From Glandiceps talaboti (Eukaryota; Hemichordata; Enteropneusta; Spengelidae), in the NCBI RefSeq assembly GCF_964340395.1, contig NC_135564.1, positions 21,127,402 to 21,157,401 of the forward strand: 30,000 bases of DNA, written 5' to 3'. The notes beneath the pieces are model-generated. The model worked only from the letters and a program-made list of their open reading frames with translations, had not been told where the DNA came from and searched no databases. The position numbers and the translations under genes were made by a program. Shown here in pieces: positions 9,968 to 21,740 of this stretch. Numbering within the stretch: the stretch's first letter is position 1; every line of letters begins with the position of its first letter.

Positions 9968-10914
9968 CTGAAATCAAATCATTAATTGTAAAATACATGA
10001 AATGTACATGTATAAAAACTCCTTTAATCCCAGTATCATGTGACACCTCTTGACCTTATATACTTTTTAATACTAGCTTAAACCAAGGTCATGTTTAACC
10101 TTTGTATCATTTGTCAACACTTGGGATTGTGACAGAACAGATGATTTCTTGTGTTGCCATTCTATAATTTCCGTCGTTAATAAAAAAAATTTGAGGTAAA
10201 AGTGATACCTTCATACACATTCCTAGTGTCGTGAATTACGGCTGGCATAGACCTGCAACGTAACGTGGACCCACATAATGCTAGTAACTTCCTGGAGATC
10301 ATGCTATGACAGAACCCCACGAAGCATTTAAACGTGACTGCAAGTGTGGCATACTCTAGATATTTGCACGAACGCTTACACTGTATTCTGCAGTCGTAGA
10401 CAGTACTCAAGATAGAGTACAAATACCTAAGACTGCCTACACTGCCTCTGACGTGGATTAATTCCTTTTATCATTATATAAGTTTATCCGAAACTCCAAA
10501 TTGCTGTAAAAATCATAATTTCCGACACCACTATTCCTTGGGCAAAGTACGACCGTGCCCGCCTTTGCATACAATTTGCTTGCATGTATGCAGTAATTTT
10601 TCAAGTATTGCACCGGAGTGCTAACACCCATGCGTACACACCGGGGCAAGTAATCACTGGTACAGCTGTAATAATATTTCATCATGCATAGTGCTGTTAC
10701 TGTTATGTGATTGTGTTCTTTGCATTTTCCCCTTTTCAAAATAGTCATTTAGTATCATGGTGAAAAATAAGTCCGATGGGGTTGGTGATGCATTCGTTTT
10801 ATTGGTTACATTTCACTACAACAGACAACACTTAAAACTACTAATACTGTGCTACTTGTTCACTAAACAGCTTTTCCGTCTATGATAGATCTATATATAT
10901 ATATCACAACTTAC
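9968..10914. other. Intron between CCP 2 and CCP 3
   Basis: Less AT-rich than neighbouring introns in 10200-10720. Open minus-strand frames at 10177-10422 (Cys-rich) and 10458-10748 show no recognisable domain and no splice sites matching the phase-1 pattern. It may contain a decayed mobile element that I cannot name. Confidence 0.5.
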
Positions 10915-11136
10915 TTGGTAGAGCACAAACGGGTGGAGGATTATCCCAAGCATGGCCAGTATTATTGCAACTGAGTTCTATGACGACGTCACAGGTAATA
11001 ATTGGTTCACCATGAAGGATATATCCATCATTACATTCAAATGTCAACTTTTCACCAATAGTTGCAGGAAATATAACAGATGATGTTTGAATCCCATTCG
11101 CAGGATCACCGGGGTTGTCACATTTAACCATTCCAC
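10915..11136 (-). CDS. Exon: CCP/sushi module 2
   Basis: A 222-bp phase 1-1 exon (74 codons) with acceptor CTGTAG and donor GTAAGT. It contains KCDNPGDPANG, FECNDGYILHG, IITC, the Trp of HAWDNPPP, and a final VC. The module is about ten residues longer than usual because a segment (DVVIELSCNNTG) with a fifth Cys sits between the third Cys and the Trp. The fold assignment is secure, but the insertion makes an extra or alternative disulfide likely. Confidence 0.88.
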
Positions 11137-11873
11137 CTACAGGTAGTTAAAATATATCGAACGGTTTATTCGCCATTCTAACACTAATGGTAATCACACC
11201 AATATGCACACAGTTCTTAGTTTCTGATATATTGGGTAGTTAATTATTGAAATTTATGATATCCCAAGAACGGTAGACATCGTGTTTTTGTCAAATTGTT
11301 TCTACTTACAGGCTATTTAACACCAATTTAAAGGCTTCATTTTGACATGTACAATACATATGTACAAAATGTTTGTTGCCATAACAGAACCTCAGAAAGT
11401 AGAGAAGGCAGGTCAGCATTTGCTGAGAAATTGCTTTATCCAAACACAAAATATACGTTCTACATTAATTTGGTATGAACTTGATGAGATGGAAAAGCAG
11501 TGAATGAAGAATATTACATGTGAAGTACATAAACATATTACGCAGACTGCACAGTTTGAAATAAATTTACAGTTTTAATTTAAGGTCCTTGTTTCCTTGG
11601 AATATGTTTTCTCTAAGAAATGGCAAAAGATACTTCGACAAGAAAGTTTCTTATGGAAACAGAAGTAAATTCTCACCCTTTTTACTGCAATAAAATATTT
11701 AGAGATGGGTGCTTACACTAGGGTTTATTTGACTTAATTAAATCATGTTGGATAGATGAAAGTATTATTATTCAGCTCGTGACATAACACGTCTTGTTTT
11801 ATATATATATTACATGATCGCTAATACAGACTTGGTTTGGCTGCTATTTTAACATTAAGATAAGATACTGTAC
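11137..11873. other. Intron between the C-type lectin exon and CCP 2
   Basis: AT-rich intron of 737 bp; no gene or obvious repeat seen. Confidence 0.7.
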
Positions 11874-12293
11874 CTCTTTCACATAACACATATCGTTTCA
11901 AGTTACAATCAGAATCAACCATGGCATAGTCTACTTTTAGACCCTGTCCTCTTTTCAGCAGTCCGCAATTCTCGATTTGTCCACCATTTGGTTCACCACT
12001 GTACCACACGTTATTATATGTCCATCCATGACCAGATAGCCACTTCCAGTTTCCCTCCGATTGAAGATCATTTGCCCCTACCCAGTAACGCCAGCTTCCA
12101 TAATAAGAATTCTTCAACATGCCCTTCACAAAGTTATGTTCACCCAATGTTTCTAGTGTTGCTAGGTAGTATCCATGTATTTCACAATAATGGGCAGCAT
12201 CACTAAAACTAAATCTTCGTGAACCAGTACCAGCAAGTGGAGAAAAGTAACACGATCCATCATACGAGTATTCATAGGGTTCTGGCTTACATA
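11874..12293 (-). CDS. Exon: C-type lectin domain (long form)
   Basis: A 420-bp phase 1-1 exon (140 codons) encodes a complete C-type lectin domain. It begins CKPEP and GSCYF, giving the extra N-terminal Cys pair of the long form. Six Cys fit the family. Core motifs: WVGANDL (the WIGL region), WKWLSG, and GEPNGGQ followed by ENC, where the EPN triad normally indicates mannose/GlcNAc/fucose-type calcium-dependent binding. The downstream WND calcium motif reads MVD, retaining only the Asp, so calcium-site 2 may be weakened. The exon ends YVLCER, the conserved last strand. Acceptor is CACCAG, donor GTACAG (weaker than its neighbours). It lies between CCP modules. Confidence 0.92.
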
Positions 12294-13290
12294 CTGGTGT
12301 GTTTGCAAAATAAAATTAAAACGAAAATATTAAAAAAATGTTTTAGATGTTTAAAGTTTCATCAGAAAGTTTGCATGTTCTGTTTGACTAAATAATAATG
12401 ATTGATGTTCTTTCTTTCATACGACACTGTAGTATATACTTACACTTTAGTACTGTGTATAGAAGAGGTAGATAAATCTTGTTTCATGTCAGCCTAAATT
12501 GCCCATATGTGCTAGGAAACTACCATTAACAAATTAACATGCAAAATAGTTTATGCATTGGACAATGTGATTTTACATGTTACTGATTATAATAGTTTAT
12601 AATCTAAAAGTGAACTTCGATTCGTCATGCACAAATTTGTGTTATATTCTAAACAACCTTTATTACAACATATCTTTATTCATGGTAAAACTCGATAAGC
12701 AGTACAAAAAACGCAAGGCGTTGAAGGGTAAGCTTATTTCCATTGAGGCCGTCATACATCAACATCAAATCAACAATCATATCACGGAAAAAACATTTAC
12801 AAGTTCTATAATTCATAAAAATACATACTTTGTGACATTGTACCTTCAGATATATAAAGTAAAGGTTACGCAGAAAAGTTTTAGCCTACTTTTTATATTC
12901 AGGTAAATTCCAAAGACCCTGTGCCTGAATTTGCGGAGGGTAACGTTATTGTGTGAGCTGGTTTAATACAGACACTGCTAGCTTCATTAACCGGGTATTA
13001 TAATTATGAATTTTGGCAACAGATGTGAATTACTAGAACCTATTCACAAATACTGTAACACTTTGTAAAGGAAATGTTTACTACGTTGATAATGCATGTA
13101 TTTATTACATGGAGTTTAATATTGCATGATGCATTGATCATTACAACTCTTTTTCCTAGGAATCTCCGATACAAGTTGAATAATAACTACTCTTTATGCA
13201 GTAAAACTATTACACAGAACACCAATTAGGATAATTTCTATTTTTGAAGCAGTAATATTACCACGCTAGTACTGCGAACATCAGTAGATA

Positions 13291-13346
<56 letters not shown>

Positions 13347-13614
13347 CCGTTATTGTTATTTTCTTGCTCGTTTATCTTGTTGTCATGGTGTTCCTGTTGT
13401 TGAAATTGACGGAGAATGATATCGGTGTAGTTGATTTAATTAATCATATCGATGGATTTTCTGAGATACGTACTCCATTTACAAGTTTTAAAATTGCATC
13501 CGTGGACTATTAAGGGGGATTTCCCTTACCTTACAACCCATCAGACTGAAAGACGTGTACTAACAGTTTTAACTATGACAGTGACTGCAACACTAGAGGG
13601 GGAGATACACTTAC
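12294..13614. other. Intron between CCP 1 and the C-type lectin exon
   Basis: AT-rich intron containing the TGT trinucleotide repeat at 13291-13345. No additional exon recognised. Confidence 0.7.
13291..13345. repeat. (TGT)n microsatellite
   Basis: About 18 uninterrupted TGT units in the intron between CCP 1 and the C-type lectin exon. The gene's sense strand carries ACA repeats. Confidence 0.97.
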
Positions 13615-13803
13615 CCGGATTACAGATTGGCGGAGGTGAACTCCACGTTCCATCAGCTAAACATGTCGTCTCAGCCATCCCATCAAGTTCGTACAATTCA
13701 CAGCATGTAAATGTTATCACAGTGGACGGGGAAACTGGAAAAGTTGCGTTCTCTGGGAGTGCTTCACCATATGCTGGGGCTCCGGGATTTTGGCAACTTG
13801 GTC
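13615..13803 (-). CDS. Exon: CCP/sushi module 1
   Basis: A 189-bp phase 1-1 exon (63 codons) with acceptor TAACAG and donor GTAAGT. It encodes a complete sushi/CCP module: SCQNPGAPAYG at the start, the FTC position, a TTC position, and DGTWSSPPPIC at the end. CCP modules have four Cys paired 1-3 and 2-4 plus a conserved Trp, all visible here. An additional Cys directly follows the second one (TFTCCELY), giving five; the odd Cys may be free or pair with another module. One exon encoding one CCP is the usual organisation. Confidence 0.9.
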
Positions 13804-14011
13804 CTGTTACATTGGAAGACATAGAATCATGCAATGCGAAATGAAATACCAACTCCTTCCATTTGGAATACTAAATATCACGTAGAACGAAAATGAATGC
13901 TTGTTTAACCTACAATATTTGAAAATCAATAAGAATAGCGAATCGTTTGCAGTTCTTATATTAGAGTTTAAAGAATGTAACATATTAAAAAATCCTGTAT
14001 TAGCAACTTAC

Positions 14012-14110
14012 CCGTGGTTGTAACGGCTATAGTTGATACTGTTGTAGGTGTAACAGTTGTTGCTTCTAATGTTGTATACTCTGTTGTTGTTGGCCTTGTA
14101 GTTGTTAGTT
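14012..14110 (-). CDS. Exon: Thr-rich mucin-like linker
   Basis: A 99-bp phase 1-1 exon with acceptor CACACAG and donor GTAAGT. It encodes about 32 residues beginning LTTTRPTTTEYTT, more than half of them Thr, with scattered Pro, Val and Ser. The composition is typical of O-glycosylated spacers. It lies between F-type lectin 1 and the first CCP module. Low-complexity sequence alone would be weak evidence, but the splice sites and phase match the neighbouring exons exactly. Confidence 0.75.
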
Positions 14111-14249
14111 CTGTGTGACAAATTTATACACACGTGCTGAAAATATCTTATTGTGGTTTCTCTATTTATGCTTTTAAATGACAACTGCCATAATAGTAAT
14201 TAAAATAATCTTTTATTTATACTGAATAGTTATTTCTATAACACTTGTC

Positions 14250-14468
14250 TCCCTAGAAGTCCAGTGAGGGCCTTCCCTCATGGGTTCAGTGTTAATGCAG
14301 GAGGAAACGGGAATACCCGGGGAAGACCCGCATTGTTCAGTAGAGTTCAACTGAACGACACTCTTCTTAATTACAGCATGGTAAATTTAATCAAATCCTT
14401 AATGGGTTCGAAACTCGAACGCAGTGGTAAGAGACAAGTGGTTTAACCACTCGGGCACCTACAACCCT
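14250..14468 (-). mobile_element. tRNA-derived SINE
   Basis: Read on the minus strand, the head has a Ser/Leu-tRNA-like A box (TGCCCGAGTGGTTA, 14444-14457) and a B-box-like CGTTCGAGTTTCG (14409-14421), the internal pol III promoter spacing of a tRNA-derived SINE. The body contains a GCGGGTCTTCCCCGGG segment and GTTTCCTCCTGCATTAA (about 14295-14337), resembling a central region I have seen in several metazoan SINEs. The family cannot be named without a search. End points are approximate. It lies in the intron upstream of CCP 1. Confidence 0.7.
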
Positions 14469-16728
14469 AACTGTGTATCAGTCTTTAATAAACTATGATA
14501 ATTCTGACAATTTGTATTTCAGTCTTGCTGCTGGACCGTTGAGCTTTCTGTCGATACTATATTGTCGAGGGCATTTACGCCAAATAAGTACCAAAGGTAC
14601 CGCCATACCCGACTTTTGTTTGGCAACCTTTCAGCGCCGATACAAGACTATTTGCATCTCGTACACTCTCCTATTAATTGAACGTTCTTTACAAAACACG
14701 AGTACTTAAACATTCCAATTTGTTAGCAGCAACGTATTTACCCACACTCTTCTGTAGTTGTTAAAGGTGGACAAGAAGTTTTACACAAATCCATAGTATT
14801 TGATCTGAAGCAATTTTTCGCATACTTTAATACTGGAACTCCGATTGTGTATTGTGTTTTCCCTATATTTTGTATAAGAAACCAGCCAGTTTCATATACC
14901 CAAGGAGTCACTAGATTGGCAGCAGGTTCGTTTTTTTAAAAATTTAGAGTTGGGGTCATCCTGTTTTGAAAATTTTGAATAGGAAAGGCCATTGAGTTGT
15001 TGGTTATGCTGGAAGACCAATTCATTTCTACACTGACATTACCGTGTCTGAACTGTGCTATTTTTATTATCCCCAAGTCTTACCTGTTTGCTTTAATACT
15101 AAGAAAACTGTATAATACAATACCTGCCATACTAGTGTGTGCTGTACATGTCTTTTAAATACTGCTAAAACTAAAGTCTTAATTATTACCTTGAGCTTAA
15201 AGTGTATGGATATCATTAATTAACTTAATAAAGCCAAAACACTTAACAAGCTTCTAGGACCCTACCCCAGATTAGTTTTAAACACTTGTTTAGTCAACCA
15301 ACAGTGAGATGCAAAAAAACCCAGTTTACTGTCATGGTGTTATAATATAACATTTAAACCCAATGTATTGCGATTATTTGCTAATCTTAGATGGTACTGT
15401 CTTTTAAAGCTGTGAAATTACTGCCTATGGATAGCCTGAAAATATACTGAGAGTACAAATATCTCCCACTCTCTCCCCTACCAATGATATAACCATTACT
15501 TGACCTTATACTGAAAATTAACTGATCTGAGAGTAGCACAATCTTATGTATAACGAGTAATTACGGATATAAAATAGCCCTGTCTTGTAAAGCTTGGGAA
15601 TTGTTGCCGGAAAGACTTTGAACAGCCTAAAACGTTCAGACGTACAATAAACCAAGCAATCAAAGCTACGAGTTGTATTTTGATGTACATTGTAGACTTC
15701 AACTTATTTAATCTATCGAAATTATTTCATCATAGATAAACAATGTTTCATATCCAATTCTCAGTTAATTCAACACATTATAATATGTCAGTCGATATTT
15801 TGGATAATTCAAAAAATAATTATCATGTCAAAGATAACCTAATGAGTAGTATGTTTTAAAATATATCAGCATATAAACCAGTTCGATGTTGATTTGTATT
15901 TTTACGATGTACCGGTAGTACTGCATTTCAAAACCTGTCTTGCGTCTTACAGATTGCAGTTTCGGGGCAACGTACATTCAAAGTAAATCCATATAAATAG
16001 ACAGATTTACTATATAGCTCTTGTTAGTGGTATTTTGCACTGTCTGTGAGGCAGAGTGGCGTTCAAAATGTTAAAATGAGTTACAAGTCAATATCGGTTG
16101 AACTTGACATATCGACCAACGGTAATATTCCCAGCTCATTTGCTATAATTTCCTGCGTCATGAAGAAAACGTCTTCATCGGCTTAGCAGTAGGTTGTTCC
16201 GACTCCCTAACATCCCGATACCCTATTACAATGCATGTTTTCGACACTGTTGTAGATCAAACTATTTTATGGGCCACCGAGTTGACAATTTTGACTATGT
16301 CAAGAATCAAACTAAATAAAAGGTTTATTTTTAAGTCGGTAAGATTTTCGATGATACAGATCTCCAAGGATCAATTTGGTTTTGCTTCGCTCAACCCAAA
16401 CTTTCCCGATTTCTTACCAAAATAATTATAGTACACTTAGTTTTTTTCTCAAAAGAATTATTGTTCAGGGCTGGGAGGTATGTAAGGACATCTCGAAGTT
16501 TGACAATTGAACGAAAGAAGCAACTATTGTAATGGTAAGCTTTAACTCGACAATTCGCAGTTGAGGTTATTATTGGGATTAGTGAAAAGCATACGTCATC
16601 TTAATTATATGGTTCAGCATGAGAGTCACTGGCCATGTGCTTATATCCGTCATTGTACGTCATGTGTCACAATTTTAAATTGTGTTGGATGGGGTGCCTT
16701 ATCTTACATCAATGGAGTGAGTACTTAC
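14469..16728. other. Large intron, no further exon supported
   Basis: AT-rich intron sequence between F-type lectin 1 and the Thr-rich exon. Weak splice-like pairs exist (see rejected items) but no conserved domain. The stretch at 14520-14700 is richer in CG dinucleotides and may be a decayed mobile element. Confidence 0.55.
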
Positions 16729-16932
16729 CAAGTCCATACACTTCTACCTCACATAGTGTCAGAAAGTCTGTCTTACTCAATTGGACTGAAACATAGTTGC
16801 CTTCGAGATTACAATTGAATGTATATGCGCCATCAATTATAGTTGCGTCATTTGGCAGAACACCACAGAGAGTATTCTCAGATATGACGTCACTGAAACC
16901 AACCCTAACTTCCGCTCCAATCAATCGGTTTT
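16729..16932 (-). CDS. Exon: F-type lectin domain 1, C-terminal half
   Basis: A 204-bp phase 1-1 exon (68 codons) with acceptor TTCCAG and donor GTAAGT. Joined in phase to the preceding half it continues RAD-SLEN-R, which completes R-x-D-x4-R, so the full fucose-site pattern H-x26-R-x-D-x4-R is present. The remainder has the expected late strands: GAEVRVG, a Cys in TLCGVL, FNCN, and LTLCEVEVYG, the conserved C-terminal strand of this family. The vicinal Cys-Cys seen in many family members is replaced by Ser-Leu. Total domain length across both halves is about 139 residues, normal for the family. Ligand preference is inferred only from the motif. Confidence 0.9.
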
Positions 16933-17959
16933 CTGGAATTTAACATAGCATAACAAAAACATTAGGTATAGCACAACAAAAGTCCTAAGTACAATGTGGG
17001 ACATTGCCTATCTAACCAATGTACAGGGTGGGACATTGTCTAGAATTCATGTACACTTTGGGACATTACCTAGAAGCCATGTGCAGTGTGGGACATTGTC
17101 TGGAATGATTATACAGAGTGCCTAGTACTCATGCACACTTTGGGACATTGTCTACTACTCATGTACAATTTGCAACATTGTCTAGATCTCATGTACACTT
17201 TGGGACATTACCTAGATATCATGTACACTTTGGGACGTTGCCTAGAGCTCGTACACTTTGGGACATTGCCTATATCTCATGTACACTTTGGGACATTACC
17301 TAGATCTCATGTACACTTTGGGACATTGCCTAGATCTCATGCATACTTTGGGACATTGTCTAGATCTCGTGTACACTTTAGGACATTGCCTAGATACCAT
17401 ATACACTTTGGGACATTGCCTAGATCTCATGTACACTTTGGGGCATTGCCTTGAACTCAAGTACACTCTGGGACATTGCCTATATCTCATTACACTTTGG
17501 GACATTGCCTATAACTCGTGTACACTTTGGGACATTGCCTATATCTCATGTACACTTTGGGACATTGCCTAGATCTCGTGTACACTTAGAGACATTGCTT
17601 AGATCTCATGTACACCTTGGGACATTGCCTAGAACTCTTGTACACTTTGGGACATTGCCTAGATCTCATGTGCCTAGATCTCATGTACACTTTGGGACAT
17701 TGCCTAGATCTCATGTACACTTTGGGGCATTGCCTAGATCTCGTGTACACTTTGGGACATTGCCTAGATCTCGTGTACACTTTGGGGCATTGCCTAGATC
17801 TCGTGTACACTTTGGGACATTGCCTAGATCGCGTGTACACTTTGGGGCATTGCCTAGATCTCATGTACACTTTGGGACATTGCCTAGATCTCATGTACAC
17901 TCTGGGACATTGCCTAGATCTCATGTACATTTTGAGACATTGCCTAGATCTCATGTACA

Positions 17960-20900
17960 CTTTGGGACATTGCCTAGATCTCGTGTACACTTTGGGGCAT
18001 TGCCTAGATCTCATGTACACTTTGGGACATTACCTATATCTCATTACACTTTGGGACATTGCCTATAACTCGTGTACACTTTGGGACATTGCCTATATCT
18101 CATGTACACTTTGGGACATTGCCTAGATCTCGTGTACACTTAGAGACATTGCTTAGATCTCATGTACACCTTGGGACATTCCCTAGAACTCTTGTACACT
18201 TTGGGGCATTGCCTTGAACTCAAGTACACTCTGGGACATTGCCTATATCTCATTACACTTTGGGACATTGCCTATAACTCGTGTACACTTTGGGACATTG
18301 CCTATATCTCATGTACACTTTGGGACATTGCCTAGATCTCGTGTACACTTAGAGACATTGCTTAGATCTCATGTACACCTTGGGACATTGCCTGGAACTC
18401 TTGTACACTTTGGGACATTGCCTAGATCTCATGTGCCTAGATCTCATGTACACTTTGGGACATTGCCTAGATCTCATGTACACTTTGGGGCATTGCCTAG
18501 ATCTCGTGTACACTTTGGGACATTGCCTAGATCTCATGTACACTTTGGGACATTACCTAGATCGCATGTAAACTTTGGGACATTGTCTAGATCTCGTGTA
18601 CACTTAGGGACATTGCTTAGATCTCATGTACACTTTGGGGCATTGCCTAGATCTCATGTACACTTTGGGACATTGCCTAGATCTCGTGTACATTTTGGGA
18701 CATTGCCTAGATCTCATGTACACTTTGGGGCATTGCCTTGAACTCAAGTACACTCTGGGACATTGCCTATATCTCATTACACTTTGGGACATTGCCTATA
18801 ACTCGTGTACACTTTGGGACATTGCCTATATCTCATGTACACTTTGGGACATTGCCTAGATCTCGTGTACACTTAGAGACATTGCTTAGATCTCATGTAC
18901 ACCTTGGGACATTGCCTAGAACTCTTGTACACTTTGGGACATTGCCTAGATCTCATGTGCCTAGATCTCATGTACACTTTGGGACATTGCCTAGATCTCG
19001 TGTACACTTAGGGACATTGCTTAGATCTCATGTACACTTTGGGGCATTGCCTAGATCTCATGTACACTTTGGGACATTGCCTAGATCTCGTGTACACTTT
19101 GGGGCATTGCCTAGATCTCATGTGCACTTTGGGACATTGTCTAGATCTCGTGTACACTTTGGGACATTGCCTAGATCTCATGTACACTTTGGGACATTGC
19201 CTAGATCTCATGTACACTTTGGGGCATTGCCTAGATCTCATGTACATTTTGGGACATTACCTAGATCGCATGTACACTTTGGGACATTGCCTAGATCGCA
19301 TGTACACTTTTGGACATTGCCTAGATCTCGTATACACTATGGGACATTGCCTAGATCTCGTGTACACTTTGGGACATTGCCTAGATCTCATGTACACTTT
19401 GGGACATTACCTAGATCGCATGTACACTTTGGGACATTGCCTAGATCGCATGTACACTTTGGGGCATTGCCTAGATCTCATGTACACTTTGGGACATTGC
19501 CTAGATCTCATGTACACTTTGGGGCATTACCTAGATCTCATGTACACTTTGGGACATTGCCTAGATCTCATGTACACTTTGGGACATTGCCTAGATCTCA
19601 TGTACACTTTGGGACATTACCTAGATCGCATGTACACTTTGGGACATTGCCTAGATCGCATGTACACTTTGGGGCATTGCCTAGATCTCATGTACACTTT
19701 GGGACATTACCTAGATCGCATGTACACTTTGGGACATTGTCTAGATCTCGTGTACACTTAGGGAAATTGCTTAGATCTCATGTACACTTTGGGGCATTGC
19801 CTAGATCTCGTGTACACTTTGGGGCATTGCCTAGATCTCATGTACACTTTGGGACATTGCCTAGATCTCATGTACACTCTGGGACATTGCCTAGATCTCA
19901 TGTACATTTTGGGACATTGCCTAGATCTCGTGTACACTTTGGGACATTGCCTAGATCTCGTGTACACTTTGGGGCATTGCCTAGATCTCATGTACACTTT
20001 GGGACATTACCTACATCTCATTACACTTTGGGACATTGCCTATAACTCGTGTACACTTTGGGACATTGCCTATATCTCATGTACACTTTGGGACATTGCC
20101 TAGATCTCGTGTACACTTAGAGACATTGCTTAGATCTCATGTACACCTTGGGACATTCCCTAGAACTCTTGTACACTTTGGGGCATTGCCTTGAACTCAA
20201 GTACACTCTGGGACATTGCCTATATCTCATTACACTTTGGGACATTGCCTATAACTCGTGTACACTTTGGGACATTGCCTATATCTCATGTACACTTTGG
20301 GACATTGCCTAGATCTCGTGTACACTTAGAGACATTGCTTAGATCTCATGTACACCTTGGGACATTGCCTGGAACTCTTGTACACTTTGGGACATTGCCT
20401 AGATCTCATGTGCCTAGATCTCATGTACACTTTGGGACATTGCCTAGATCTCATGTACACTTTGGGGCATTGCCTAGATCTCGTGTACACTTTGGGACAT
20501 TGCCTAGATCTCATGTACACTTTGGGACATTACCTAGATCGCATGTACACTTTGGGACATTGTCTAGATCTCGTGTACACTTAGGGACATTGCTTAGATC
20601 TCATGTACACTTTGGGGCATTGCCTAGATCTCATGTACACTTTGGGACATTGCCTAGATCTCGTGTACATTTTGGGACATTGCCTAGATCTCATGTACAC
20701 TTTGGGGCATTGCCTTGAACTCAAGTACACTCTGGGACATTGCCTATATCTCATTACACTTTGGGACATTGCCTATAACTCGTGTACACTTTGGGACATT
20801 GCCTATATCTCATGTACACTTTGGGACATTGCCTAGATCTCGTGTACACTTAGAGACATTGCTTAGATCTCATGTACGCCTTGGGACATTGCCTAGAACT

Positions 20901-21740
20901 CTTGTACACTTTGGGACATTGCCTAGATCTCATGTGCCTAGATCTCATGTACACTTTGGGACATTGCCTAGATCTCGTGTACACTTAGGGACATTGCTTA
21001 GATCTCATGTACACTTTGGGGCATTGCCTAGATCTCATGTACACTTTGGGACATTGCCTAGATCTCATGTACACTTTGGGACATTGTCTAGATCTCGTGT
21101 ACACTTTGGGACATTGCCTAGATCTCATGTACACTTTGGGACATTGCCTAGATCTCATGTACACTTTGGGGCATTGCCTAGATCTCATGTACATTTTGGG
21201 ACATTACCTAGATCGCATGTACACTTTGGGACATTGCCTAGATCGCATGTACACTTTTGGACATTGCCTAGATCTCGTATACACTATGGGACATTGCCCA
21301 GATCTCGTGTACACTTTGGGACATTGCCTAGATCTCATGTACACTTTGGGACATTACCTAGATCGCATGTACACTTTGGGACATTGCCTAGATCGCATGT
21401 ACACTTTGGGGCATTGCCTAGATCTCATGTACACTTTGGGACATTGCCTAGATCTCATGTACACTTTGGGGCATTACCTAGATCTCATGTACACTTTGGG
21501 ACATTGCCTAGATCTCATGTACACTTTGGGACATTGCCTAGATCTCATGTACACTTTGGGACATTACCTAGATCGCATGTACACTTTGGGACATTGCCTA
21601 GATCGCATGTACACTTTGGGGCATTGCCTAGATCTCATGTACACTTTGGGACATTACCTAGATCGCATGTACACTTTGGGACATTGTCTAGATCTCGTGT
21701 ACACTTAGGGAAATTGCTTAGATCTCATGTACACTTTGGG
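17960..21740. repeat. Higher-order repeat: two copies of a 1.95-1.98-kb block
   Basis: Distinctive variant units recur with a fixed offset. The CCCTAGAACTCTTG marker at 18181 recurs at 20158 (offset 1977), and so does the CTTGAACTCAAG marker. Farther along, TATACACTAT at 19331 recurs at 21278, and GGGAAATTGC at 19761 recurs at 21708 (offset 1947). The 30-bp change of offset means one copy has gained or lost exactly one unit near 19100. Very few substitutions separate the copies by eye, implying recent duplication. A shorter internal duplication (offset 524, for example 18214 against 18738) is nested in each block. Confidence 0.9.

Noticed and set aside
10177-10422. Cys-rich minus-strand open frame between CCP 2 and CCP 3
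   Set aside because: I tried kringle, PAN/apple and WSC patterns; the Cys spacing fits none, and I found no phase-1 splice sites around it.
14409-14457. Functional tRNA gene
   Set aside because: A- and B-box-like sequences are present, but the full cloverleaf does not form, and a SINE body follows.
15084-15107. Possible 24-bp phase-1 micro-exon (minus strand, FLVLKQT) with TATACAG acceptor and GTAAGA donor
   Set aside because: Phase and splice sites fit, but 24 bp with no domain or linker character is easily found by chance in 2.6 kb of AT-rich intron; RNA-seq would settle it.
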